Source of the DNA: Oxytricha trifallax
Taxonomy: Eukaryota; Ciliophora; Spirotrichea; Sporadotrichida; Oxytrichidae
NCBI GenBank assembly: GCA_000711775.1
Contig: ARYC01000062.1
Span: 62,001-126,000, forward strand
Length of the DNA: 64,000 nucleotides
Reading direction: 5' to 3'
Notes under the pieces: generated by a model
What the model was told of the DNA's origin: nothing
The model's input: only the letters and a program-made list of their open reading frames with translations
The model's database searches: none
Shown here: positions 1 to 13,339 of the stretch, one piece after another
Layout: each line of letters begins with the position of its first letter
Numbering within the stretch: the stretch's first letter is position 1
Position numbers and translations under genes: made by a program

Positions 1-436
1 AGACATCTAACAACATTTTATTAATTATCTTTGATTTTAATATGTCAAGGTGCACGCAATTGAATCTACTAAGACTAACTAGGCTGTGGATATCTCCAAG
101 CGCTCGTTTAGGTTTCTACAACTATCAGATGTTTTTTATACAGATCTATGAGTTTAACAATCAAATCACTAAACTATCAGCATTACTTAATCGCATTATT
201 ATTCCTATATTTTATTTATGTTTGTTGAACAATACCTTAATTCTTGGTTCAAATCGAATCTTGTTGAATGCCTCTTTCTTTCTCATTCTGTGCCTTCTCT
301 TCATTCTCTTCCACAGCTTTGTCTTTGTTGTCATTATACTTAGTCTAAAAGGTTTGGGTTTAGTGATTGAAACCATTTAAAATTTTCATTTACTTACCAA
401 TTAATGTAAAGTCAAAATAACTTTTAATAAATTACC

Positions 437-498
<62 letters not shown>

Positions 499-800
499 AT
501 CTTGTCTTAAAAACGTGTTAATACAGGTATGTAATTCAATCTGATTGTTTTTATCACTCTAAGATGGATGGTAACAGCCACCTAGCTTATCATAATCAAG
601 TAAAGTTTTAAATTGATTACAATAAGCACTCTGAATGTATATTATGCAAGATATCTTATTGAGAGTAGTCTTGTTATTTCACCAATCTCCTTCGTATTTG
701 CCAACACAGTCCCTAGTATGCACTTCTTCACCTTGTCTTCTTTCTTCTTTGTGAGGCTTCCTCCTAACTCATTCTTAGCTCTATTAGGGCAAGTATGATC
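1..800 (-). other. Coding-like fragments, unidentified
   Basis: Read on the minus strand with TAA/TAG as Gln, 1-380 gives a charged, Gln/Glu/Lys-rich frame interrupted by three TGA codons. 613-800 gives a Lys-rich frame containing KKKEDKVKKC. Standard-code frames on the plus strand look hydrophobic, as expected for the antisense of such sequence. No family is recognised. The interruptions suggest decayed exons or germline gene pieces separated by noncoding DNA. The intervening 440-495 is a pure (TAA)n microsatellite. Confidence 0.25.
432..496. repeat. (TAA)n microsatellite
   Basis: Uninterrupted trinucleotide run of roughly 19 units. It resembles the tails of the retroposons in this window, but the adjacent sequence on either side lacks their conserved 3' segment, so it is called a simple repeat only. 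Confidence 0.9.
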
Positions 801-2159
801 ACTTTTATACACAATTCAAATTAAATATTAAGGTTACAATATATCACTTGTTTATCTTTATATCTATTTACATTTACATTATTAAAAATAGCAAATAATT
901 AAAAAAGGTATAAGTAAACTATTAATTACTATAGCTCCTTCAAATCAATTTGAGAGTTATCTACTGTGTCCTAACTGAAACCAGATTGCGATATATCTAC
1001 TATCTAGTTATGAAATCAAGATAAGCCGTCTTAACAAGCCATAAAACATGCTGTTGCTAACTCATCTAAGCTTTGTAAGATTCAGTCTGTTCAATCAATC
1101 ATTTATTATTATACTTTGCTTGATGTTTGAAGTGGAAGTATCACTGACAGTATCTGCTCTTAGCAGTTGCCTATTTGGGGCTCTAGTTGAAGCCAGTGAA
1201 ATCAAGCATCTGAGAGTTAATTAACATCCATCTGTTTACTGTCAATGTCCACATCAAGCCTGATTTCTCAGTTTTAGATTTAGTTAAGTCAAACACTTTA
1301 CGAATTCATTTAGTAATTATTAATTTAAATTAATTTATAGTTTGAAAGTGAGTATCAAATATGTCTCTCATCGATATATACTTGATTATCTACATGAACA
1401 AATTCAATTCATTTTGCTGCTTCCAAATTTAGTTAGCCGAGAGCATAAATCAATTTATTAGCAAGATTAAAGCAAATCAATCACTTATTTTTAGTTTTTC
1501 CAGGGATTAAATGGATAATTTCATTAAACGATATATAGTCAGCTAAATTATAAATATATTACGTAGACTATTACATAAAATATAATATATTTATATATAT
1601 AAATATAATAATGGGATATAAATTAGTTAATAATATTCACTCATATACAGCCCATTAAGTTCTGATAAATGTATGCATTTTAATATTTCAGACTCTTTAA
1701 AAATAATAGCTTTCAGGTGCTTTTAAAATACTATATAAGTAAACTACCATTAAAATGTCTAAATAAAATAAAGGCATTTGACATGTATTGTTCAATCATC
1801 TTTTCTGGCATTAATTAATTAAAACTATAAATATATTTGTACGATTTAATAATATATATTATATTATACATAGGACTGGACTTATAATGATAAATAAAAA
1901 TGACTCTTTATTATGAATAGAAAATCAAAGCATATTTATCATAGGCATTTATCTCATCCACAAAGTCTTATTTTATTATGTATATTTTCAGTAGTTCAAT
2001 TTGCTGCCTTTAATTTTTGAATGATCTTATATTATTCCTTGAGTTTAGTAGTAATTTTGATCTTGCTTTGATTTGATTTGTTAGCCTAGTCGTGTCATAT
2101 TCATGATATATATTTGTCATCGAGATCTTTCCGAGCTCATCTTGTCACTGGGGCGATTT

Positions 2160-2950
2160 CCTTCATTGCTGATCTATCCACTATTTGCTATATCTCTGAT
2201 CTCTAACTTTGTGGTCTACCTCCAAGGCAAATCCATCTTTGTGTTGTTATCTGAAATCATCGCTAGTACCTCTACAGCCATTTCTGCATTTTACATCTTT
2301 TATTGTTATCAGCATTGTCTCTACTCTCGCGCTACTCTTGTTTTTCATTCTCAATAATACCTACACTTACGAGTTTCTCCAAACTACCATTGACTTATTC
2401 ATCAGCAGGATACTAGTCTTGACATTCGGCATCTCAAACATTTTCACAAATAGTATTGCAAACGAAATCATTGGCGAATATTCTGTTGAGTGGCTGCCAA
2501 GGCATAACTTGATTTTCCATAGAAATATTTCAAGAAATGGAATGCCAGATTCAGGTAGTGTTACATGAGCTGAAATAAGAAGGCTTTAAGATTTCTATTG
2601 GCCATCCTACAGCATTGAGCGAGCTTCCCGAGCATATTTTGTTGGTAGTAATAACGATGATGTTGATCTCCTAGAAAATACACTAGTAAATCTCTATAGA
2701 CTTCCACCTTATCTCTAGTGGCCAGATATTTTCCCCAATTATGCAGTGAAATACTTTGGAGGATTTCCATTCTCTTTAGACGAAAATTTGATAGCAAGCT
2801 AATTCTTATCAAGAGGCAAGCCATGAATCTTTATTCAATCAACACCTTGCTCTTAGATTTTAACATCCTTCACCATGCTCTGCTAAAGGTGTTTTCTCTG
2901 TCTCATCTGTATCTTTTAATCTTAGTGTTAGGCTATCAAACTTGAAGACA
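2160..2950 (-). other. Coding-like island, unidentified
   Basis: This stretch is clearly richer in G+C than its flanks. On the minus strand two overlapping UAR=Gln frames are open. One runs from 2824 to about 2465 and contains the standard-code frame 2561-2824. The other runs from about 2600 to 2167 and ends in a charged segment. Acceptor-like TTATTTCAG and donor-like GTAAGTG sites lie where the frame would need to change, so a spliced gene is possible. The plus strand also has an open, hydrophobic frame (2103-2568) that I regard as the antisense shadow. No family recognised. Confidence 0.3.
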
Positions 2951-2959
2951 GGTCACCTC

Positions 2960-3594
2960 CACCTTTTCCTTTTACAACTTATTGCACTGCCTAAATTCTA
3001 TAAGATTGATAGCTTTTCTTATATTTTTAATTTGCAATATTCTTTGAAAAGCTTTTTAATTGCTGTTTTCATTGAGATTATTTAATGTATATACTTTCAT
3101 GACACCATTATCATTGTTTTTATTGTTTACTGCAATTTAAATTTGAATTTATGATTTACATTATCAACTTTGACTTTAGATAATTTTCGTTTTCGCTATC
3201 ATAAACTATGCTTTCATCACATAACTTAACTAGAATTATAATTAAAGGTTCATTAAATTTACCAGTCTAAAATTATCTATGTTTGCTCCTGCACTTCCTG
3301 ATTTAACATGTTTATTTATGATAGATTCAGCTGTTGCTTTTATGTTTCCACTAAGGGATTGTTATTTAAAATTGCATTATTTTTTTTAAATAAGTCTTCA
3401 TCTCTCAGAGTAGGTGTTATTCTATTCTAAATTTGATATTGATTTTTATGAGATGATAAAAATGTAATAATTTACTGTAAGACTTGCTCTTTGTCATTGG
3501 TATAATTACTTGGAATAGTCATTTATAATTGCAGAAGTGTATGAATGATCTTAATTTTGCTTAAAACATTTTATATTCAATTATGTTTCAACAA

Positions 3595-3645
<51 letters not shown>

Positions 3646-4010
3646 ACTAAATCATATATATTAATATTAAACATATTTTATTTCCATGCCTGATTTAGAG
3701 CTGAAATTCAGGATTAACTCTGAGATTTATACTTTACATGTTCTTATGAAATGAAACTGCAGGATTCTTTGTCAAATAAGTTTGATTTTTTTCATTGATT
3801 TAGCTGTTATCTCAATAACATAATCTTGCTTGTAAGATTCTCTGATAGAAATGGAGGAGCTATAAACCGCTCAATTTACTTCAATAAACCTTTATTCACT
3901 AATGAGTTCGACAAGTTCTAATCGAAGCTCATATATTTCTGTTTTTTTAAAAATGCTATTTTATTAAAATAAATATTGAAAACAATATGTTTTGTATATT
4001 ATCAAATATT
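2960..4010. other. AT-rich, no gene seen
   Basis: Low-complexity AT-rich DNA with a (TA)n run at about 3600-3643. No frame with protein-like composition and no repeat shared with the rest of the window was noticed. Confidence 0.6.
3600..3644. repeat. (TA)n microsatellite
   Basis: About 22 uninterrupted TA dinucleotides. Confidence 0.9.
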
Positions 4011-4014
4011 CATA

Positions 4015-4215
4015 TCAGAGTACCCAAAGAGTTAATATTTAAGTGATAAGGCTTTCATCATGAGAATTATACTTAATTCCTTGAATATTAAATCCTCCAG
4101 TTCCACCCTCTTCTTTTGTTTCACTTTCGCAGCAGTCTGTTTATTATATTTTCAAAGCTCCCTTCCTACTTGTTTCGCTAAAGGCTTGATAACATTTCTA
4201 ATCCTCCTAAATGGT
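4015..4215 (-). other. Coding-like fragment, 66 codons
   Basis: A minus-strand frame read with UAR=Gln ends at TGA (4015-4017). Its composition is protein-like and includes ETKEEGGTGGF. It has no start codon of its own and stays open upstream, so it would be an internal or 3' exon, or one germline gene segment. Function unknown. It lies alone in AT-rich DNA. Confidence 0.28.
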
Positions 4216-6149
4216 TCTTAAGTTAATAATCATTAATAAATTTAATTTATATATACCACATATTATTATTAGCAAGTGCAGACATACCTTATCAGTCTAG
4301 TTATGTTAATTTAAATTTTACTAAACTTTATAAAGAAAGACCGGTAGAGTAGATTTCCAACTTCATTATATTAATAAGAAAATGTTAGTACCTGAATCTA
4401 TTAACTGAATCTGGCCTGTTCTTTCAATGCAATTCAATTTATATGGCATTTACAATTAGTTACTTTGATTCGGTCGGGTTAGTAGTTTTGATGTGATTCT
4501 TATGGTTTTAATTAATCATATAAAAAAATAATATATAACATTTGTAGCATTCTTATTGTTTGATAAAAGTTGGATAATGATTGAGTTTCATTATTGAAAA
4601 CTATAATTCATGATTATTATTGAGTTTTATATTTGAGAGCTTTGTTTTTATAATCTGTTTGGAGATTTTAAGATCACTGGAATTTGAATTTAATTAACTG
4701 CTCAAGCAAATTAAAGTGGATACCTAACTGCTTAATTTTATTATAATATAGTTCTGATAAAGTATTAGTTATTCATCATAATATATATTTGCCCTTAAAT
4801 TTTATTAATATAAAGTTATTGAGTATACTATGTTATTCTTTATGATTGAATGTTATAGCTTTATAGGTAATCATTAGATTTATACAATGTTTCTTTTAAA
4901 ACTAAAAGGACCTTATGATTAATCACTTTTTTTGTGAATTTACGATCATAGTTTATAAGCCAAGCGCCACTTAAAAAATTAATTTTCGTTTGGAATATAT
5001 GACATGCTATTATACGAATCTTCTATAATATTTTCTATAATTATATAAAGTTTTTAATAAGATGGAAATATAAATTAATATTTTGAAATATTCCTTTAGT
5101 CTAATCGAAATATCTACAATTATTATTACTTGTAAAGATGAACTATAATTAATATGCTAATTAACTTGAATAATTCTTATGTAAGCATTATAGAACAGAT
5201 AATAATAGTTTATTATTTACTAATGGAATAAAATTAAGACTTGCAATGATTTATTTTGTAATTTAAGAGAGAATAACGAACAATACAGACTTATAAACTA
5301 TCAAGAATATAATAATAATCAAGGGATTTATTCTTATAACATTATCAATAAAGTGGTTTTCATTCTGGACTTTCTTCATCAAATTTTATCAAAATGCATC
5401 GCGTTTTGAGAAACTAATCAATAACCATCATAATAAAGTGAATGTCAAAGATATGACAATAACTTAAATGCTTTTGTATATTATCTATCATTTTTTCTTT
5501 ATTAAAGATTTACTTGTGCTTTTAAATGATTTTATTTAAAGCTTAAAGCACAAATTAGGCTTTGAATAATTGCTAAAAATATTTTTAATTATAAAATTAA
5601 TTACAGATATTGAGGATGATTTATCTTTGATAATGGCATTAAATTTATAATATATAGTAAAAAAGAGTGCTGCTTATTATTGATCAGGAAAGAGTATTGA
5701 AAGTCATCAAAAAAATACTTTATATGAAAAAAAAAGAAAGAAGTTAAGCTTTAATGTGTTAATTAAATAAATCAATATGAAATTAAACAATAATGATTTG
5801 GATAAGAATGGAATTCCTAATCATGAATTATAAATTCTATTTATATATTAAGCATAAAGAGAAATAAATTAATGAATAAAACATAAATTTATTTATGAAA
5901 GAGAAAAAAATAGATATAATAATTAATTTTAATTTTAGCAAAAAAAGAATATAAGATATGTATATATATATTTATAATTATATATATAAATATTTTGAAA
6001 AAAAAAGACTAAAGATAAAGAAAATTATAAATATATTATAATAATAATAAAACACTAAATAGATTAAAATATAAATAATTTAATATTTATAAATGATAAA
6101 TTTAATGTAAGATTAAAAAAAAAAATATAAATACAGGAAAAATAAGCAG
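4216..6149. other. AT-rich, no gene seen
   Basis: Extremely AT-rich with many homopolymer A runs, especially 5700-6150. Nothing recognisable precedes the satellite array. Confidence 0.6.
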
Positions 6150-9100
6150 AATTGAAATATTTGAGCAGTTTTTAAGAGTTTTAAAATTTATGAAAAATTC
6201 AAGATTTACAAATATGTGAAAGTCAAAATGCCAAATCTAGCTATATCTTCTATCATTCATACAGGGTCTAAGGTATGTAATCTAGGTGTAGGAAGCATAA
6301 GGTCAAAGTTTTTTGAGCTCATCTTTCAAACTAGACACCTTCGAACTTCACCAACTGAGTACTTTTAGAGATAACGTGGCTTCAAGCTAAAGAAAGAGTG
6401 TTTGGCATGGACTTTTGAGAGAGCCAAATGTCCTCAGATAACCTTCATTTCTTCTTTGACTGCTCTCTAAGTACACTACTATTGTTCCTTAGCCTCTAAA
6501 TACCCAGATTGCATCTTACAAGATTTGCCCCGAAAAACTTTCCAAAAACTGTAAAAGTAGGGTAAAACTCAGAATTTGATAAAAATAGTATAAGTTATAA
6601 AAATGAATGAAATATGGTTAAAATAGGCAAAATGGCATATTTGAGCAGTTTTTAAGAGTTGCAAAAATCATGAGAAATTTGACTTTTTAGATTTATGATC
6701 CCAAATCAAGGTCAATCTTCTCTCATCCACACAGAGCCGTAGACATTTGACCTAGGTTTGTGAACCCCACAGATCATAGTTTTTTTAGCTCATCTTTCAA
6801 ACTAGACACCTTCGAACTTCACCAACTGAGTACTTTTAGAGATAACGTGGCTTCAAGCTAAAGAAAGAGTGTTTGGCATGGACTTTTGAGAGAGCCAAAT
6901 GTCCTCAGATAACCTTCATTTCTTCTTTGACTGCTCTCTAAGTACACTACTATTGTTCCTTAGCCTCTAAATACCCAGATTGCATCTTACAAGATTTGCC
7001 CCGAAAAACTTTCCAAAAACTGTAAAAGTAGGGTAAAACTCAGAATTTGATAAAAATAGTATAAGTTATAAAAATGAATGAAATATGGTTAAAATAGGCA
7101 AAATGGCATATTTGAGCAGTTTTTAAGAGTTGCAAAAATCATGAGAAATTTGACTTTTTAGATTTATGATCCCAAATCAAGGTCAATCTTCTCTCATCCA
7201 CACAGAGCCGTAGACATTTGACCTAGGTTTGTGAACCCCACAGATCATAGTTTTTTGAGCTCATCTTTCAAACTAGACACCTTCGAACTTCACCAACTGA
7301 GTACTTTTAGAGATAACGTGGCTTCAAGCTAAAGAAAGAGTGTTTGGCATGGACTTTTGAGAGAGCCAAATGTCCTCAGATAACCTTCATTTCTTCTTTG
7401 ACTGCTCTCTAAGTACACTACTATTGTTCCTTAGCCTCTAAATACCCAGATTGCATCTTACAAGATTTGCCCCGAAAAACTTTCCAAAAACTGTAAAAGT
7501 AGGGTAAAACTCAGAATTTGATAAAAATAGTATAAGTTATAAAAATGAATGAAATATGGTTAAAATAGGCAAAATGGCATATTTGAGCAGTTTTTAAGAG
7601 TTGCAAAAATCATGAGAAATTTGACTTTTTAGATTTATGATCCCAAATCAAGGTCAATCTTATCTCATCCACACAGAGCCGCAGACATTTGACCTAGGTT
7701 TGTGAACCCCACAGATCATAGTTTTTTTAGCTCATCTTTCAAACTAGACACCTTCGAACTTCACCAACTGAGTACTTTTAGAGATAACGTGGCTTCAAGC
7801 TAAAGAAAGAGTGTTTGGCATGGACTTTTGAGAGAGCCAAATGTCCTCAGATAACCTTCATTTCTTCTTTGACTGCTCTCTAAGTACACTACTATTGTTC
7901 CTTAGCCTCTAAATACCCAGATTGCATCTTACAAGATTTGCCCCGAAAAACTTTCCAAAAACTGTAAAAGTAGGGTAAAACTCAGAATTTGATAAAAATA
8001 GTATAAGTTATAAAAATGAATGAAATATGGTTAAAATAGGCAAAATGGCATATTTGAGCAGTTTTTAAGAGTTGCAAAAATCATGAGAAATTTGACTTTT
8101 TAGATTTATGATCCCAAATCAAGGTCAATCTTATCTCATCCACACAGAGCCGCAGACATTTGACCTAGGTTTGTGAACCCCACAGATCATAGTTTTTTTA
8201 GCTCATCTTTCAAACTAGACACCTTCGAACTTCACCAACTGAGTACTTTTAGAGATAACGTGGCTTCAAGCTAAAGAAAGAGTGTTTGGCATGGACTTTT
8301 GAGAGAGCCAAATGTCCTCAGATAACCTTCATTTCTTCTTTGACTGCTCTCTAAGTACACTACTATTGTTCCTTAGCCTCTAAATACCCAGATTGCATCT
8401 TACAAGATTTGCCCCGAAAAACTTTCCAAAAACTGCAAAAGTACGGTAAAACTCAAAAATAAATAAAAATAGTATAAGTTATAAAAATAATAAAATACGG
8501 TGAAAATAGGCAAAATGGCATATTTGAGCAGTTTTAAGAATTGCAAAAATCATGAGAAATTTAACTTTTTAGATTTATGATCCCAAATCAAGGTCAATCT
8601 TATCTCATCCACACAGAACCGCAGACAACTGACATAGATTTGAAAAACCCAAAGACCATAGTATTTTAAGCTCATCTATCAAACTAAACACCTAAGAACT
8701 TCACCAAATGAATACTTTAAGAGAAAACGTGGCTTCAACCTAAAGAAAGAGTGTTTGGCATGGACTTTTGAGAGAGCCAAATGTCCTCAGATAACCTTCA
8801 TTTCTTCTTTGACTGCTCTCTAAGTACACTACTATTGTTCCTTAGCCTCTAAATACCCAGATTGCATCTTACAAGATTTGCCCCGAAAAACTTTCCAAAA
8901 ACTGTAAAAGTAGGGTAAAACTCAGAATTTGATAAAAATAGTATAAGTTATAAAAATGAATGAAATATGGTTAAAATAGGCAAAATGGCATATTTGAGCA
9001 GTTTTTAAGAGTTGCAAAAATCATGAGAAATTTGACTTTTAGATTTATGATCCCAAATCAAGGTCAATCTTATCTCATCCACACAGAGCCGCAGACAATT

Positions 9101-10767
9101 GACCTAGGTTTGTGAACCCCACAGATCATAGTTTTTTTAGCTCATCTTTCAAACTAGACACCTTCGAACTTCACCAACTGAGTACTTTTAGAGATAACGT
9201 GGCTTCAAGCTAAAGAAAGAGTGTTTGGCATGGACTTTTGAGAGAGCCAAATGTCCTCAGATAACCTTCATTTCTTCTTTGACTGCTCTCTAAGTACACT
9301 ACTATTGTTCCTTAGCCTCTAAATACCCAGATTGCATCTTACAAGATTTGCCCCGAAAAACTTTCCAAAAACTGTAAAAGTAGGGTAAAACTCAGAATTT
9401 GATAAAAATAGTATAAGTTATAAAAATGAATGAAATATGGTTAAAATAGGCAAAATGGCATATTTGAGCAGTTTTTAAGAGTTGCAAAAATCATGAGAAA
9501 TTTGACTTTTTAGATTTATGATCCCAAATCAAGGTCAATCTTATCTCATCCACACAGAGCCGCAGACATTTGACCTAGGTTTGTGAACCCCACAGATCAT
9601 AGTTTTTTTAGCTCATCTTTCAAACTAGACACCTTCGAACTTCACCAACTGAGTACTTTTAGAGATAACGTGGCTTCAAGCTAAAGAAAGAGTGTTTGGC
9701 ATGGACTTTTGAGAGAGCCAAATGTCCTCAGATAACCTTCATTTCTTCTTTGACTGCTCTCTAAGTACACTACTATTGTTCCTTAGCCTCTAAATACCCA
9801 GATTGCATCTTACAAGATTTGCCCCGAAAAACTTTCCAAAAACTGTAAAAGTAGGGTAAAACTCAGAATTTGATAAAAATAGTATAAGTTATAAAAATGA
9901 ATGAAATATGGTTAAAATAGGCAAAATGGCATATTTGAGCAGTTTTTAAGAGTTGCAAAAATCATGAGAAATTTGACTTTTTAGATTTATGATCCCAAAT
10001 CAAGGTCAATCTTATCTCATCCACACAGAGCCGCAGACATTTGACCTAGGTTTGTGAACCCCACAGATCATAGTTTTTTTAGCTCATCTTTCAAACTAGA
10101 CACCTTCGAACTTCACCAACTGAGTACTTTTAGAGATAACGTGGCTTCAAGCTAAAGAAAGAGTGTTTGGCATGGACTTTTGAGAGAGCCAAATGTCCTC
10201 AGATAACCTTCATTTCTTCTTTGACTGCTCTCTAAGTACACTACTATTGTTCCTTAGCCTCTAAATACCCAGATTGCATCTTACAAGATTTGCCCCGAAA
10301 AACTTTCCAAAAACTGTAAAAGTAGGGTAAAACTCAGAATTTGATAAAAATAGTATAAGTTATAAAAATGAATGAAATATGGTTAAAATAGGCAAAATGG
10401 CATATTTGAGCAGTTTTTAAGAGTTGCAAAAATCATGAGAAATTTGACTTTTTAGATTTATGATCCCAAATCAAGGTCAATCTTATCTCATCCACACAGA
10501 GCCGCAGACATTTGACCTAGGTTTGTGAACCCCACAGATCATAGTTTTTTTAGCTCATCTTTCAAACTAGACACCTTCGAACTTCACCAACTGAGTACTT
10601 TTAGAGATAACGTGGCTTCAAGCTAAAGAAAGAGTGTTTGGCATGGACTTTTGAGAGAGCCAAATGTCCTCAGATAACCTTCATTTCTTCTTTGACTGCT
10701 CTCAAAGTACACTACTATTGTTCCTTAGCCTCTAAATACCCAGATTGCATCTTACAAGATTTGCCCT
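6150..10767. repeat. 471-bp satellite array, about 10 units
   Basis: Direct inspection shows the anchor GCTCATCT (one unit has a single mismatch) at 6317, 6788, 7259, 7730, 8201, 8670, 9140, 9611, 10082 and 10553. Successive spacings are 471, 471, 471, 471, 469, 470, 471, 471 and 471. Most units differ by only a few bases. The first 160 bases are strongly diverged, and so is an internal block at about 8440-8740. The array stops abruptly after GATTTGCCC at 10767. Short frames inside it recur with each unit and are not genes. Satellites of this kind are known in ciliate germline genomes; this monomer is not one I recognise. Confidence 0.95.
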
Positions 10768-11890
10768 TTTTATATTGTTTTATTATTATAGTTGAATATT
10801 TTTTAATTTTTTTTTTTATGGTTATTAAAAATGATTAATTTAATTAATATCCCTAAAATATTTAAATTTTTATTGCCATTTTAATAAATTTAATAGTAAA
10901 TATCGATGGCATTTCTAATAAACTAGCTTGAATAAAATGTCTTCTTGTTTAAAATTTTTATTTAATGGAAATTTAAAATATTAAATTAAATTAATAATTT
11001 ATATATCAATTATTTTTTAGTTTTATGATTAAAATATCTGTGTTATGTCTATAAAGAACAAAAGTTTAATATTTATCTGAATTTCATTGAATAAAATTAT
11101 ATTAACAACTTAAAATTTGACAATTCATACAGTTTTACATATAATGTATTATGAGTTTTCCACATATCAATTTATGCATTTTACTTGAATGCTTATTTCA
11201 AAATCATATTAGAAGGGCATTATTTAAATTAAAACAAAAACCTTAATAAAATAATCTTAAATTATCAGGATTACCCAACTCATTTATAATATTTTTAAAC
11301 TGCTATTTTAGATTTATTAATTTATAGTTTGTTATATTATTATTTTATATACATTATAATAAATTATTTACATTATAAGTTTAATTATTTTCCTTATGAT
11401 ATTTGACCATTTCTGTATGATTAAATGAAAGCTACCTACAAATCAACTTCAAAACCTTTAATTTAATTAGTTACACTTAAACTAATCCAAATAATATACT
11501 TACTATATATATATATATTACACTTTTATTTAAGTTAATTTCAATTAGATAGCTATCGATCTGATTATGATATATTTCAAGAGTTTGCATTTATGTTGTT
11601 TAATTGATTGAACAATGTGATTTTACTCCTTGATTTGCAGTTAATATATTTATTTAAAATTATGGAACTTAATGATAGTGATTATAAGTAAACATCAGAA
11701 ATTTAGATAAAAGATTGTAAAAAATTGGATGATTAAAAAATGAAAATTTATTTGTATTAGGTCATGTGAAATATATTTAAATGAGGCTTGGAGTTTTAGT
11801 TTTAATAACTTGTGATAAATTGCTTAGCTCTCTAATGTGATAGATATATTTACATTTTATTATTATTCGTGTATTTTGTTCTCTGTCTTA
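10768..11890. other. AT-rich, no gene seen
   Basis: Unique AT-rich DNA on the distal side of the satellite. No protein-like frame or repeat was found. Confidence 0.6.
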
Positions 11891-11949
11891 TCAGATGTAA
11901 ATGATAACTCCTGGTCTACCTTTGATCTCATTGCCGTCTTATTCATACT

Positions 11950-12480
11950 GCTCTTTTTCTTCTCATGATGCCGAATTTCGAACTCCTTGACTTACATAAG
12001 TAGGCTGAGTACGAGTTTCATACATTATCATTGAGAGCTCTATGACATAAGTTTCAGTCGGTCTCATATTTTGCGCAGAGTGGGAAAGTCAATTCTGTGT
12101 TAGGTCTTATTCTAGGCATTCTCCCCGCTCTTCAGATCTATGTATCTTTAGTAGTAGATTTTAAAAACTTTCTTTTCTTTGTAATCGAGGGATTTTGGGA
12201 AATCATTGATGGGAATAGATTCAAGTCTGGTTTTATGGACAGTCTCCATTTTGTTCATTCTTAGAAAGTAATTTAAACTTAAGCCTCCAAAAATTTTGCG
12301 ACTTATGGTTTTGCAATCGAAATAGGGGGTAAACGGTACAATGGCGGCTAACCAGGAGCACCACTAAACGCAGCTTGAGCATTCTCACGACGGTGAAATG
12401 TCCGTCTCAGACATCTACTAGGGGAGCCAGATAATCAAGCATCAAGTTTTTCTAAAAGACCCTATTTCATATTACCTAAA
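11950..12480 (-). pseudogene. GPR family, 'MSE' gene, inverted copy
   Basis: The minus-strand start ATG at 12414 opens a frame beginning MSETDISPS. It ends at TGA 12064-12066 (117 codons) with one internal TGA after residue 9. Sequence in the neighbouring frame beyond it (about 12115-12050) matches the 59.7-kb copy, including a shared CAKY peptide. The start region matches the plus-strand copies at 30745, 41800 and 59413, which begin MSESE or MSEPE. Product unknown. The internal TGA and frame changes indicate a decayed paralogue. Its orientation is opposite to the other three copies. Confidence 0.45.
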
Positions 12481-13330
12481 TCGCCTTTATTCATTCCATT
12501 TCCTAGGCTGTAAATATAGTTGAAGCATTTATGGCAAGCAGATTAAAACCCTTGAGGAGGTGGCGCATTCTTTTATATTGTAGCCGTCTATGCACTGTCT
12601 TGTTGAGTAAGGTGCCAGGGAGGAATCTTTTCTAATCTAAAAGTATTTGGTTTAGTGTCAAAGACTTACGATTAAAGAGGCGCTTAATTCCTGAGCCATT
12701 CTGAAAAATAATCAAGATTCACTGATTGCTATTTATCTCATTGTGCTCCCATTCTCAAGCACTCTAATTAGAGGATATATCTCTATCGCACCAAAGGGTG
12801 CAAGTGAAGATGCCTAAAGAATTTAAGTGACCAATGCTTAGGAGATTTCAGGTTCTGAGGATTCTATTATAATTACTCAGCATCATCATTACTCTTTTCT
12901 CGCAGTATCATCTTTAGTGAAAATGGCAGATATGACTCTTTAAACTCCCAATGTTCAACCAATTACTTCACATACTCTGACTTTAATCTTTTTACTGGCC
13001 ATATAGCTTCATATATTTTTGATCTTGTTAGTGATGGTCGATGAATGTTAATTCATCCAATAGCACTGGTGCTCTTAGGAGGCCATGCAGAAACTGACTT
13101 AAGAAATGATGTTGTAGTAAATGCCGACAATATCTTTGCCTCAATTATACTCTTCCCATGCATTGCTGCCTGTCAGGTTCTGGTACTAAATTATCTTTAT
13201 TTGGGGATTCAAGTTCAAGCATCACCAGCGCTTGTAATGCTTTATTAAGTTTCTCTATTCTCTTATATTTTAGCTTAATTCTGATGTTATTAGTGTACTC
13301 GGTTTTAATTTACTCAGATATTCCAATCAT
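12420..13330 (-). other. Coding-like island beside the GPR copy
   Basis: Minus-strand frame 12968-13330 (120 codons, ATG at 13330, UAR=Gln) has a Lys/Leu-rich, coiled-coil-like composition. A second minus-strand frame, about 13175-12420, is protein-like for some 240 codons with TGA interruptions. The plus strand is also largely open (hydrophobic, for example 13045-13248), so strand choice rests on composition alone. It lies upstream of the inverted MSE gene. No family recognised. Confidence 0.28.
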
Positions 13331-13339
13331 AACTAAAAT

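Noticed and set aside
2103-2568. Plus-strand 'membrane protein' frames
   Set aside because: Antisense of charged, protein-like minus-strand frames typically reads as hydrophobic; the minus strand is preferred.
6150-10767. CRISPR array
   Set aside because: Units are 471-bp tandem copies without short repeats separated by unique spacers, and the genome is eukaryotic.
10638-10838. 66-residue frame at the end of the satellite array
   Set aside because: It begins inside a satellite unit and runs into unrelated AT-rich DNA; compositional.
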